A stretch of 64,000 nucleotides of DNA from Streptomyces sp. CG4 (lineage in GTDB: Bacteria; Actinomycetota; Actinomycetes; Streptomycetales; Streptomycetaceae). Numbering within the stretch: position 1 is the first letter of the stretch; each line of letters begins with the position of its first letter. The translations under genes and the position numbers were made by a program. The stretch is from NCBI RefSeq assembly GCF_041080655.1, contig NZ_CP163525.1, positions 5,704,001 through 5,768,000 of the forward strand, in the 5' to 3' direction. Below are positions 7,976 to 17,973 of this stretch, in pieces. Under the pieces are notes generated by a model that did not search any database, had not been told where the DNA came from, and worked only from the letters and a program-made list of their open reading frames with translations.

Positions 7976-8386
7976 ATGAGTGAGATCGCAGGGCAGACCG
8001 GCCTCCGTGGCACGCCCACAGCCGTTGTTCACGAGTCGTATTCATTCGCCTGCATGAGGTGCGGGCACGGCTGGGAGCAGTCGTACGAGATAGAGCACCA
8101 CACGGACGCCGACGGGCAGGAGTTCGTGCTCTACGTGGCCGACGGCCGGGTCGTGCCGTCGCCGCTGAGCCGGCCCAGCTGCCACAACTGCGACGGCCAC
8201 GTCGTGCGGATCATGCGCGCGGGGCAGGTCTCGTCCGTGCGCGGCACCGCGCACCAGCACCACAGTGTGCCGCTGGCGGGACCGGTCGAGGCGCCGGAGG
8301 TTCCGGTGCAGCCCGCGCAGCCCAAGGAGCCGCACCACTGGCACCTGTCCGATCTCCTGCACGCGTTCCAGCGCAAGGCCGGCTGA
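7976..8386 (+). CDS. Conserved hypothetical protein with a zinc-ribbon-like pair of CxxC motifs
   Basis: The 136-residue soluble protein has two cysteine pairs, ACMRCG near residue 25 and SCHNCDG near residue 64. Their spacing suits a rubredoxin/zinc-ribbon knuckle. The intervening region (YEIEHHTDADGQEF) resembles the strand-turn part of such ribbons. The C-terminal third is Pro-rich and ends in an amphipathic stretch (HHWHLSDLLHAFQRK). The start ATG has GAGGAG 6 bases upstream. An equivalent gene stands between rsmI and tatD in other Streptomyces as far as I recall, but no function is known. Metal binding is inferred, not shown. Confidence 0.7.
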   Translation: MSEIAGQTGLRGTPTAVVHESYSFACMRCGHGWEQSYEIEHHTDADGQEFVLYVADGRVVPSPLSRPSCHNCDGHVVRIMRAGQVSSVRGTAHQHHSVPLAGPVEAPEVPVQPAQPKEPHHWHLSDLLHAFQRKAG

Positions 8387-8433
8387 GCCGATCGGCGTCC
8401 GCCGAGGGCGTGCCCCTTTCGTAGGATCGGGGC

Positions 8434-9330
8434 ATGCCTTCGAACGCCGGCCAGAACGCCCAGGGCGACAAGAACGCAGCGCCGCCGCTTCCGCCGCCGC
8501 TGCGGGTTCCGGTCGCCGACTCGCACACCCACCTCGACATGCAGTCCGGCACGGTCGGGGAAGGCCTCGCGAAGGCCGCGGCGGTCGGTGTGACGACGGT
8601 CGTGCAGGTCGGCTGCGACATCAAGGGCTCCCGGTGGGCCGCCGAGACCGCGGCCGCGTACGACAGCGTCCACGCGGCCGTCGCCCTCCACCCGAACGAG
8701 GCCCCGCGCATCGTCCACGGCGATCCCGACGGCTGGTCGCGGCAGGGTGCCCGGGAGCCGGGTGGTGACGCCGCGCTGGACGAGGCGCTCGCCGAGATCG
8801 ACCGGCTCGCCGCACTGCCCCAGGTGAAGGGCGTCGGCGAAACGGGGCTGGACTACTTCCGCACCGGGCCGGAGGGCAAGGCCGCCCAGGAGCGGTCCTT
8901 CCGCGCCCACATAGAGATCGCCAAGCGGCACGGCAAGGCGCTCGTCATCCACGACCGCGACGCCCACACCGACGTCCTGCGCGTCCTGAAGGAGGAAGGC
9001 GCCCCCGAGCGCACCGTCTTCCACTGCTACTCCGGCGACGCCGAGATGGCGGAGATCTGCGCACGCGAGGGCTATTTCCTGTCCTTCGCCGGCAACGTCA
9101 CGTTCAAGAACGCCCAGAATCTGCGGGACGCGCTCGCCGTCGCCCCGCTGGAGCTGGTCCTCGTGGAGACCGACGCGCCCTTCCTGACCCCGGCGCCGTA
9201 CCGTGGCCGGCCCAACGCGCCCTATCTCGTCCCGGTCACGGTCCGTGCGATGGCCGCCGTGCGCGGCATCGACGAGGACGCCCTGGCCACGGCCCTCGCC
9301 GCGAACACCGCCCGCGCCTTCGGCTACTGA
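8434..9330 (+). CDS. tatD: TatD-family metal-dependent hydrolase (putative DNase)
   Basis: The 298-residue TIM-barrel enzyme has the metal ligands of the TatD family visible in order: DSHTHLD (about residue 30), KGVGETGLDYF, the HDRDAH strand, VFHCYSGD and LVETDAPFLTP. In bacteria TatD proteins are cytosolic metal-dependent 3'-5' exonucleases linked to DNA repair and turnover. The N-terminal ~25 residues are a Pro/Ala-rich extension that bacterial TatD lacks. ATG 8434 is the only sensible start. It lies upstream of the rpf-like gene and rsmA, a conserved actinobacterial order (tatD-rpfB-rsmA-ispE, as in Mycobacterium tuberculosis). Confidence 0.92.
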   Translation: MPSNAGQNAQGDKNAAPPLPPPLRVPVADSHTHLDMQSGTVGEGLAKAAAVGVTTVVQVGCDIKGSRWAAETAAAYDSVHAAVALHPNEAPRIVHGDPDGWSRQGAREPGGDAALDEALAEIDRLAALPQVKGVGETGLDYFRTGPEGKAAQERSFRAHIEIAKRHGKALVIHDRDAHTDVLRVLKEEGAPERTVFHCYSGDAEMAEICAREGYFLSFAGNVTFKNAQNLRDALAVAPLELVLVETDAPFLTPAPYRGRPNAPYLVPVTVRAMAAVRGIDEDALATALAANTARAFGY

Positions 9331-9389
9331 GCCCTCAGTTCGACTGCTGGGCGCACACTCGACGGGCAACAGTGCGTAGTCGCGTCGCT

Positions 9390-9418
9390 TTGGAGAGTGA
9401 CGATCGCTCCGCTAGGTT
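9390..9418 (+). promoter_or_regulatory. Candidate vegetative promoter for the rpf-like gene
   Basis: TTGGAG (9390-9395) and TAGGTT (9413-9418) are separated by 17 bases, a good fit to the HrdB-type consensus. They lie about 45 bases ahead of the GTG start at 9466. The call rests on sequence only. Confidence 0.45.
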
Positions 9419-9465
9419 CTGGGGGCCCGATCCGGACCCCTCTGGCACCTCTGGAGTGTGTCGGC

Positions 9466-10947
9466 GTGAGCAAGTCGCAGTACGAGACGTTCGAGGCACA
9501 CGCACCGTACGAGTGGTATGAGCCGTACGGGCCGTATGGGCTGTACGAGTCGTACGGCCCCGAAACCTCCGTGCACACCGCGGATACCCTGCCGCACGGG
9601 CGGTACGAGGACACCTACCGGCCCGCTTACGAAGCGCAGGCGTACTACGTCACCGAGCCGGTGCTGCCCCGGCAGGCCGGGCGCGGGCCGGGAGCCCCGA
9701 GCGTGCCGGGGGCCCGCAGCGCGCCGGAGGCCGGGGGCGCGCTGGACGCGGGGAGTGTGCCGGACGGAGGCGGCAGGGCGTACGGCGCCGGGGAGCCCGC
9801 CGGAGCGAGCGGGAGGGCCGCGCGCCGGCGCAGGGCGCGTTGCGCCGAGCGCCCCGAGTCCGCCGTGCGCCGTCTGCTGCCGCAGGCGCTGGTCGTGGCC
9901 TTCCTCGCCGGCGGCACCACCGCGTTCGTCGCCAAGGACAAAGCGGTCGAGCTCACCGTCGACGGCAAGCAGCGCACCCTGCACACCTTCGCCGACGATG
10001 TGAGCGAGCTGCTCGCCGATGAGGGCGTCAGCACGGGGGCGCACGACATCATCGCGCCCGCGCCCGGCGCGCCACTCGCCAGCGGGGACGCGGTCGCCGT
10101 GCGCTACGGGCGCCCTGTCCGGCTCACCCTGGACGGCCGGCGGCACGAGGTGTGGACGACGGCGCAGACCGTGGCGGGCGCGCTGGACGAGCTGGGGGTG
10201 CGCGCGGAGGGCGCGTATCTGTCCGTCTCGGGCTCGCGGCGCATCGGACGCGCCGGACTCGCGCTCGACGTGCGCACCGAACGCGCCGTCACGATCATGG
10301 CCGACGGTCACAGCCGGGCCCTCCGCACCAACGCGGCGACCGTCCGCGAGGCCCTGGCGGAGGCCGGGATCGGCCTGCACGGCGAGGACACCACCTCCGT
10401 CCCGCCCGACAGCTTCCCGCGCGACGGGCAGACGGTGACGGTGCTGCGGGTCAAGGGCAGCCGGGAGGTCCGCGAGGAGCAGATCCCGTTCGACGTCGAG
10501 CGCACCGACGACCCCACCCTCTTCAAGGGCACCGAGGTCGTCGCGCAGGCCGGGCAGCCCGGAGTGCGGCGCGACACCTATCTGCTGCGCATCGTCAACG
10601 GGGTCCGGGAGAAGCCGCGCCGGGAGAAGTCCGAGGTGGTGCGCAAACCGCGGAAGCAGATCGTGAAGGTGGGCACCAAGCCGCTGCCGCAGTCCGTGTC
10701 CGGTGCCGACGATCTGAACTGGCGCGGTCTCGCCACCTGCGAGTCCGGCGGTCGCCCGGACGCGGTCGACCCCTCGGGCACGTTCGGCGGCCTGTACCAG
10801 TTCGACGCGGGCACCTGGCACAGCCTCGGCGGCAACGGCCGCCCCCAGGACGCTCCGGCGGAGGAACAGACCTTCCGCGCGAAGAAGCTGTACACGCGGC
10901 GGGGGGCGACACCCTGGCCGTCCTGCGGCTCGCGGCTGCACGGGTAG
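9466..10947 (+). CDS. RpfB-like resuscitation-promoting factor (DUF348/G5/transglycosylase)
   Basis: The 493-residue product is an exported, membrane-anchored muralytic enzyme. A cytoplasmic tail of about 135 residues is rich in Tyr, Gly and Pro (EWYEPYGPYGLYESYGP). It precedes one membrane helix (LVVAFLAGGTTAFVAK). Three DUF348 repeats follow (KAVELTVDGKQRTLHTF, PVRLTLDGRRHEVWTT, AVTIMADGHSRALRTN), then a G5 domain (REEQIPFDVERTDDP). The C-terminal Rpf transglycosylase domain has the catalytic Glu in LATCESGGRPDA. GTG 9466 has a GGAG 8 bases upstream. Rpf proteins cleave peptidoglycan during germination and regrowth. The tatD-rpfB-rsmA-ispE order supports orthology to RpfB. The Tyr-rich tail is unusual and is treated under findings. 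Confidence 0.92.
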   Translation: MSKSQYETFEAHAPYEWYEPYGPYGLYESYGPETSVHTADTLPHGRYEDTYRPAYEAQAYYVTEPVLPRQAGRGPGAPSVPGARSAPEAGGALDAGSVPDGGGRAYGAGEPAGASGRAARRRRARCAERPESAVRRLLPQALVVAFLAGGTTAFVAKDKAVELTVDGKQRTLHTFADDVSELLADEGVSTGAHDIIAPAPGAPLASGDAVAVRYGRPVRLTLDGRRHEVWTTAQTVAGALDELGVRAEGAYLSVSGSRRIGRAGLALDVRTERAVTIMADGHSRALRTNAATVREALAEAGIGLHGEDTTSVPPDSFPRDGQTVTVLRVKGSREVREEQIPFDVERTDDPTLFKGTEVVAQAGQPGVRRDTYLLRIVNGVREKPRREKSEVVRKPRKQIVKVGTKPLPQSVSGADDLNWRGLATCESGGRPDAVDPSGTFGGLYQFDAGTWHSLGGNGRPQDAPAEEQTFRAKKLYTRRGATPWPSCGSRLHG

Positions 10948-11041
10948 CCGGCGCTGCATGGGCCACTGCGGCACGGGTAGTCGGCGCTGCCTGGGCCACT
11001 GAGGACCGGTAGTCGGCGCAGCCCGGGCCACTGCGGCACTG
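10945..11041 (+). repeat. Three tandem ~32-bp repeats starting at the rpf stop codon
   Basis: Units begin at 10945, 10978 and 11010, each opening TAGYCGGCGC and containing GGGCCACTG. They are 32-33 bases long with a few differences each. The first TAG is the stop codon of the rpf-like gene, so the array lies wholly in the 3' untranslated region ahead of rsmA. Confidence 0.8.
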
Positions 11042-11069
11042 CGCCGTTGGCCTGCGGGCCCGTCTGCCG

Positions 11070-11142
11070 AGTGCGGGTCCGTCGTGGCTTGTCGCGCCCA
11101 CGCGGCGGAGCCGCATATCGATACAGCCCCGCGCCCCCAGGG
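11070..11142 (-). repeat. Copy of a dispersed GC-rich Streptomyces intergenic element
   Basis: Read on the minus strand this stretch runs from GGGGGCGCGGGGCTG through CGGCTCCGCCGCGTGG to GCCACGACGGACCCGCA. I recognise this pattern as one that recurs in many Streptomyces intergenic regions. A relative lies at 20771-20824. Function is unknown. The region 10948-11266 otherwise holds only the tandem repeats and the rsmA leader. Confidence 0.55.
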
Positions 11143-11266
11143 GGTGCAGCCGCCGCACCTGCAGGCGCGCGGCACCCGGCCGGCGGCGGTGGGCGATCCC
11201 ACCCCCGGCCGGTCACGGCACCGGGACCTGGCAACCCAGCCACCTTCGTCCCCGTACCCTTGTCCC

Positions 11267-12196
11267 GTGAGCAGCCCCACCCCCGACGCCCTTCTCGGCC
11301 CCGCCGACATCCGTGAGCTCGCGGCAGCGCTCGGTGTCCGTCCCACCAAGCAGCGCGGCCAGAACTTCGTGATCGACGCCAACACGGTCCGCCGTATCGT
11401 CCGCACCGCGGAGGTCCGCCCCGACGACGTGGTCGTCGAGGTCGGCCCGGGGCTCGGTTCCCTCACGCTCGCGCTGCTGGAGGTCGCCGACCGGGTCACC
11501 GCCGTCGAGATCGACGACGTACTCGCCGCGGCCCTCCCCACGACCGTCGGGGCGCGCATGCCGGCGCGCGCAGACCGGTTCGCGCTGGTCCACTGCGACG
11601 CGATGCACGTCGCCGAACTGCCCGGCCCCCCGCCGACGGCGCTGGTGGCGAACCTCCCCTACAACGTCGCCGTGCCGGTGCTGCTGCACATGCTCGACAC
11701 CTTCCCGAGCATCGAGCGCACCCTCGTCATGGTGCAGTCCGAGGTCGCCGACCGGCTGGCCGCCGCGCCCGGTTCGAAGGTGTACGGCGTGCCGTCCGTG
11801 AAGGCCAACTGGTACGCCGAGGTCAAGCGTGCCGGAGCCATCGGCCGCAATGTCTTCTGGCCCGCGCCGAACGTCGACAGCGGGCTGGTCTCCCTCGTCC
11901 GGCGGACCGAGCCGATCAGGACGACGGCCTCCAAGAAGGAGGTCTTCGCGGTCGTCGACGCCGCCTTCGCACAGCGCCGCAAGACCCTGCGGGCCGCACT
12001 GGCCGGCTGGGCCGGGTCGGCCGCCGCCGCCGAGGCCGCCCTGGTCGCGGCCGGTGTCTCGCCGCAGGCGCGCGGCGAGTCGCTGACGGTGGAGGAGTTC
12101 GCACGGATCGCCGAGCACAAGGCCGCGCGGAGTACCGAGCCCGGGCGGACGACCGAGCGCGAGCGGATCAACGACCACGAGGAGAGCGCCAAGTGA
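11267..12196 (+). CDS. rsmA: 16S rRNA (adenine1518/1519-N6)-dimethyltransferase
   Basis: This cytosolic SAM-dependent enzyme (KsgA, 309 residues) dimethylates two adjacent adenines in helix 45 of 16S rRNA. Its absence confers kasugamycin resistance in other bacteria. Visible motifs are QRGQNFVIDANTVRRIV, the SAM loop VEVGPGLGSLTLAL, acidic motif AVEIDDVLA and catalytic VANLPYNVAVPV (NLPY). The C-terminal small domain (AFAQRRKTLRAALAGW) is intact. GTG 11267 is chosen because the product then starts at the usual family position; no strong ribosome site is seen. It overlaps ispE by 4 bases. Confidence 0.96.
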   Translation: MSSPTPDALLGPADIRELAAALGVRPTKQRGQNFVIDANTVRRIVRTAEVRPDDVVVEVGPGLGSLTLALLEVADRVTAVEIDDVLAAALPTTVGARMPARADRFALVHCDAMHVAELPGPPPTALVANLPYNVAVPVLLHMLDTFPSIERTLVMVQSEVADRLAAAPGSKVYGVPSVKANWYAEVKRAGAIGRNVFWPAPNVDSGLVSLVRRTEPIRTTASKKEVFAVVDAAFAQRRKTLRAALAGWAGSAAAAEAALVAAGVSPQARGESLTVEEFARIAEHKAARSTEPGRTTERERINDHEESAK

Positions 12197-13086
12197 GCGT
12201 CACGGTACGGGTACCGGCCAAGGTCAACGTCCAGCTCGCGGTCGGCGCCGCGCGCCCCGACGGGTTCCACGACCTCGCCAACGTCTTTCTCGCCGTCGGC
12301 CTGTACGACGAGGTGACGGTGACCCCCGCGGACGAACTCCGGATCACCTGCGAGGGCCCCGACGCCGCCCAGGTCCCCCTGGACCGCACCAACCTCGCCG
12401 CGCGCGCGGCCATCGCCCTCGCCGGGCGCCGGGGCATCGAACCGAACGTCCACATCCACATCGCCAAGGACATCCCGGTCGCCGGCGGCATGGCGGGCGG
12501 CAGCGCGGACGGCGCGGGCGCGCTGCTCGCCTGCAACACGCTGTGGGGTACGGGTGCGTCGCGGGCCGAACTTCTCGCCATCTGCGCCGAGTTGGGCAGT
12601 GACGTGCCCTTCAGCCTGGCGGGCGGCGCGGCTCTCGGCGTCGGACGGGGAGAGCGACTGACGGTCCTGGAGACCGTCGGCACCTTCCACTGGGTCTTCG
12701 CGATGGCTGAGCGCGGGCTGTCGACCCCGGCGGTCTTCCGGGAGTTCGACCGGCTGGCGGAGGGGCGGGACGTTCCTGAGCCGGTGGCCTCGGCGGAGCT
12801 GCTGGAGGCGCTGGCGAAGGGGGACGCGGACGCGCTGGCGGCGGCCGTCTCCAACGATCTTCAGCCTGCTGCCCTGTCCTTGTTCCCGGAGCTGGCGGAC
12901 ACGCTGGAGGCGGGACGCGGAGCGGGCGCGCTGGCCGCATTGGTCTCCGGTTCCGGGCCTACGACGGCGTTCCTCGCGCGCGATGCCGAGTCGGCGGAGA
13001 AGGTGGCGGCGGCCCTGCGGGCGTCCGGCACGTGCAGGTCGGTGCGGACGGCGGCGGGGCCGGTGGCGGGGGCGACGGTTCTCTGA
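12193..13086 (+). CDS. ispE: 4-diphosphocytidyl-2-C-methyl-D-erythritol kinase
   Basis: This GHMP-family kinase (297 residues) phosphorylates the 2-hydroxyl of CDP-methylerythritol in the MEP route to isoprenoids. The N-terminal substrate motif VRVPAKVNVQLAVG (the lysine of PAKVN), ATP loop PVAGGMAGGSADGAGAL and C-terminal LVSGSGPTTAFLA are all present. GTG 12193 overlaps the rsmA stop by 4 bases, so translation is coupled. This is the usual actinobacterial pairing. Confidence 0.96.
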   Translation: MSVTVRVPAKVNVQLAVGAARPDGFHDLANVFLAVGLYDEVTVTPADELRITCEGPDAAQVPLDRTNLAARAAIALAGRRGIEPNVHIHIAKDIPVAGGMAGGSADGAGALLACNTLWGTGASRAELLAICAELGSDVPFSLAGGAALGVGRGERLTVLETVGTFHWVFAMAERGLSTPAVFREFDRLAEGRDVPEPVASAELLEALAKGDADALAAAVSNDLQPAALSLFPELADTLEAGRGAGALAALVSGSGPTTAFLARDAESAEKVAAALRASGTCRSVRTAAGPVAGATVL

Positions 13087-13092
13087 GGGGCT

Positions 13093-13686
13093 TCAGAGGG
13101 CGTCGATGGCGGTCAGGTCGATGTCGATGGAGTAGGGCTTGTCGACCTTGATCCGGTCGCGGTGCATGCCGGTGTGGATGTATGCCCTGGTGATCGGGTC
13201 GAGTTCGTAGACGTGGATGACGGGCCTGCCGCTCGTCCCGTTTTCCTCGACGCGCCAGAAGTTCGGGATCTCGGCGGCGGCGTACTTCTGGGGCTTGGTC
13301 GTGCGGTCGCGGGACTCCGAGTCCGGGGAGACGACCTCGATGGCGAGAACTACGTCCTTGGCCTCGTATTTTGTCTGGCCAGGGCCGCTGATGGCGTCGG
13401 CGCGGATGACGCTCACGTCGGGTTCCGGACCGTTGCGCTCGTTGAGGACGATGGTCATCTCACGCTTGACCTTGAACTCGATCGGCAGGCTCTGGCGAAG
13501 GCCGTTGACCAGCAGGTCGATCGCATCGGCATGAAAGGCGCGCTGCGGACTCACGAAAACCAGGCTCCCGTCGATCAGCTCGGTGTGCGGCGGGAGATCC
13601 GGCAGCGTGAACAGGTCGTCCACGGTGTATCCGTCCAGCGGCGGCACCGGCCACTGGACGCGGTGCTCTACGGACTCGGCGGTCAT
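13093..13686 (-). CDS. Uma2-family (DUF820) putative endonuclease
   Basis: The 197-residue product carries the PD-(D/E)xK-like Uma2 domain. Key residues are the acidic PD in GPEPDVSVIRAD, the E of VVLAIEVVSPDSESRDR and the following basic K/R segment, then a PNFWRVEE strand. Uma2 proteins are numerous in Streptomyces and cyanobacteria; they resemble restriction-type nucleases but have no agreed function. ATG 13686 has GGGAGG 5 bases upstream. It converges on ispE with only 6 bases between stops and diverges from the ABC-F gene. Confidence 0.85.
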   Translation of the reverse strand: MTAESVEHRVQWPVPPLDGYTVDDLFTLPDLPPHTELIDGSLVFVSPQRAFHADAIDLLVNGLRQSLPIEFKVKREMTIVLNERNGPEPDVSVIRADAISGPGQTKYEAKDVVLAIEVVSPDSESRDRTTKPQKYAAAEIPNFWRVEENGTSGRPVIHVYELDPITRAYIHTGMHRDRIKVDKPYSIDIDLTAIDAL

Positions 13687-13843
13687 GGTTCCTCCCATGG
13701 ACGGGATCCTGCTGCCTGCCCTCCACGGTAGCGGCCGTTTCCCGATCACGTCATCACAAAGAGTGACAACACCCTCGCGCCCCGCCCCCACCCTCCGAGG
13801 CCCTACGCTAGAAGGCTGACCGACCCCCGCACGCAGGAGTGAA

Positions 13844-15652
<1,809 letters not shown>

Positions 15653-16025
15653 CGAGACCGGGGCGCGAGCGCGGGGAGCGGGCGCCGACCGGCGTGAGGC
15701 GCGCTGTGCCCCGCGCCCGCACCGCCCCCGCGACGTGAATCAGCCACCGTGCGACGGCACTTCACCTCTCCACCCCTCCGCCGCGCCCGTGTCCTCGCAC
15801 GGCGCGCGGGGCTGTTGCGTGCGCCGCGTGAAGGGGGCGTGAAGGCGCGTAACGGCGGCATCACGGGCCGGTCGTCCCTTGGGAACAGCGGTCGATCCGG
15901 GCCCGTGCGCTGTCAGTACCGGGTGATAGAAAGGGCCGTCTGAGAACTGTCTAAGAAACGACCCAGGGTCCGTCAAGAACCTCAGGGCGTGGCTAAAAAT
16001 CAGTGAACGAGGGGGAAGAGCGCTG
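15653..16025. other. Intergenic region, promoter of the PQQ-propeller pair expected
   Basis: About 370 bases lie without a credible gene. The last ~120 bases are clearly lower in GC (for example GGCTAAAAATCAGTGAACG), as expected of a promoter and leader. They end in GAGGGGGAAGAGCGCTG ahead of ATG 16026. I cannot assign exact -10 and -35 elements. Confidence 0.45.
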
Positions 16026-17831
16026 ATGACTCAGCCGCCCAACCAGCCGCCGCACGGCGGTTTCGGAGCGCCGCAGGACCAGCCACCACAGGACCAGCCG
16101 CCACCGGGCGGCGGATTCGGCGCCCCCCAACCGCCTCCGGCCCAGGGCGGATTCGGCGCCCCGACGGGCACCCCTGGCACCCCCGCCGCTCCCGGCGTCC
16201 CTCCCACGCCCCCGCCCCCGGCTCAGCCGCCCGCCGCCCCGCCGCAGCCGCCCCAGCCGGGCTACGGCTACCCCCAGCAGCCAGGCCCGTACGGCGCCCC
16301 GGGCGCCTACGGTTATCCGCAGCAGCCAGGTCCCTACGGTGCGCCGCCCCAGCCCGGATTCGGCCGGCCGCAGCCCCCGTACCCGGGCATGCCCGGCGCC
16401 GCGCCGGGCGGCAAGCCCAAGACGAGGACCGCGTTGATCATCGGCGCGGCGGTGGCCGCGCTGCTCGTCATCGGCGGCACGGTGTACGCGGTCACGAGCG
16501 GTGGCGGCGGCAAGAAGAAGCCGGTCGCCCAGCAGAGCGACGACCCCAAGCACTCCGCCACCGGCACGCCGAGCGCGTCGAGTTCGACCGGCGCGGGCGA
16601 CGACCCGGAGGACCTCAACAAGGGCCGGAAGGCCGGTGAGGCGAAGGTGCTCTGGTACCAGTCGGCACCGGACGCCCCGGGTGCGGGCGCCGACGCGCCC
16701 GGTATGTGGATCACGGACAAGGCGGCGGTGAAGGCGGCGTACAAGCAGGTCTTCGCCTACGGCGTCGGCGACGGCAAGCCCGTGTGGGGCCCGATCTCCT
16801 TCCCGCAGAAGATCTGCGCGGTCACCCGGCAGAAGTCGGCCGACGACAAGGCCGTCGTGGCGTACATGAGCGGTGCCGGCGACAACGCCAAGTGCAACCA
16901 GCTGCAGGAGATCGACCTGGCCACCGGCCAGAAGGGCTGGACGCACGAGGTCGCCGACGCGGGGCTGTTCGACAGCGCGCTCAACGTCGAGCTGACCGTG
17001 AGCGGCAAGACGCTGATGGTGGGGCGTTCGGAGTCGGGCACGGCGTACGACATCGACAGCGGCAGGAAGCTGTACGACAAGGAGAAGTACGGCGCGGACT
17101 GCTTCCCGGCCGCGTTCGCGGGCGGCACCGACCGGCTGATCCAGGTGGCCTCCTGCGGCGCGGGCGGCAGCGACGCGCACGACGAGATCCAGGAACTGGA
17201 CCCGGCCACCGGCAAGGTGCGCTGGACGCAGCCGGTCAAGAAGGGCTGGCAGGTCACCCGGGCGTTCTCCGTCGACCCGCTGGTGGTCTATATGACCAAC
17301 TCGGACAAGAAGGCCTGGAACATCTCGACGCTCACCAAGGACGGCACGTTCCGCTCCGAGGTCAAGGTCGACGAGAAGTTCGCCCCGCGGTGCGGCTGGG
17401 CGGTTCTCGAACGCGATCTGCAGGGCTGCCGGGGCGTCGCCGTGGACGCCGACACGCTGTATCTGCCGACGGACACCACCAGCAGCGCCAACGAGATCGT
17501 CGCGATCAGCCTGGCCGACGGCAAGGCGCGGTGGCGGGCCAAGTCCCCGGCGGACGAGCCGATGTACCCCATGCGGGTCGGGGGCGGCAAGCTCGTCGCG
17601 TATGTGCAGCCGTCGTACGACGCGGGCGGCCAGGTGGTGTCGATCCCGGTCACCGGCTCTTCCCACAAGACCACCAAGCTGCTGCAGAACCCGCAGGGCA
17701 CGGCCGAGATCGAGAACACCTTCTTCGACGCCGACGTGGACTGGGCCGACGGGCGGTTCTTCATCTCCGCCGGCCGGCTGAACGGCACCGACCAGTCGAA
17801 GGAGAAGCTGATCATGGCCTTCGGCAACTGA
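16026..17831 (+). CDS. Membrane-anchored PQQ-like beta-propeller protein, copy 1
   Basis: The 601-residue product has three parts. Residues 1-130 are Pro/Gln/Gly/Tyr-rich with repeats such as YGYPQQPGPYGAP. Residues about 134-158 form one membrane helix (ALIIGAAVAALLVIGGTVYA). The remainder is an extracytoplasmic domain with propeller-type repeats (EIDLATGQKGWTHEV, ELDPATGKVRWTQPV, ISLADGKARWRAKS). Such proteins are usually orphan receptors or scaffolds at the Streptomyces surface; sugar or quinone binding is not shown. Several paired cysteines are present in the propeller. A paralogue of the same layout follows 142 bases later, indicating tandem duplication. Confidence 0.8.
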   Translation: MTQPPNQPPHGGFGAPQDQPPQDQPPPGGGFGAPQPPPAQGGFGAPTGTPGTPAAPGVPPTPPPPAQPPAAPPQPPQPGYGYPQQPGPYGAPGAYGYPQQPGPYGAPPQPGFGRPQPPYPGMPGAAPGGKPKTRTALIIGAAVAALLVIGGTVYAVTSGGGGKKKPVAQQSDDPKHSATGTPSASSSTGAGDDPEDLNKGRKAGEAKVLWYQSAPDAPGAGADAPGMWITDKAAVKAAYKQVFAYGVGDGKPVWGPISFPQKICAVTRQKSADDKAVVAYMSGAGDNAKCNQLQEIDLATGQKGWTHEVADAGLFDSALNVELTVSGKTLMVGRSESGTAYDIDSGRKLYDKEKYGADCFPAAFAGGTDRLIQVASCGAGGSDAHDEIQELDPATGKVRWTQPVKKGWQVTRAFSVDPLVVYMTNSDKKAWNISTLTKDGTFRSEVKVDEKFAPRCGWAVLERDLQGCRGVAVDADTLYLPTDTTSSANEIVAISLADGKARWRAKSPADEPMYPMRVGGGKLVAYVQPSYDAGGQVVSIPVTGSSHKTTKLLQNPQGTAEIENTFFDADVDWADGRFFISAGRLNGTDQSKEKLIMAFGN

Positions 17832-17973
17832 GCCGACCGAGCCGCCGTCCCGGCTTCCCTTCCGTCGCCCGTTCTGTCCGTGGCGAATCCGTTCGCCATA
17901 CCCCTGTCCCGTGTCCCCTGTCCCTTGTCCCCTTCGCCGTCCGGCTTTCGAGCCTCATCGAGGTACCCGTCCC

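Noticed and set aside
9331..9465. Cyclic-di-AMP (ydaO-type) riboswitch ahead of the rpf-like gene
   Set aside because: Streptomyces rpfA has one, but the gap here is only 135 bases, contains a promoter-like element near the start codon and lacks the expected conserved core.
10945..11041. Tandem repeats considered as a CRISPR array
   Set aside because: The units abut with no unique spacers, only three occur, and no cas genes are near; they are simple tandem duplications.
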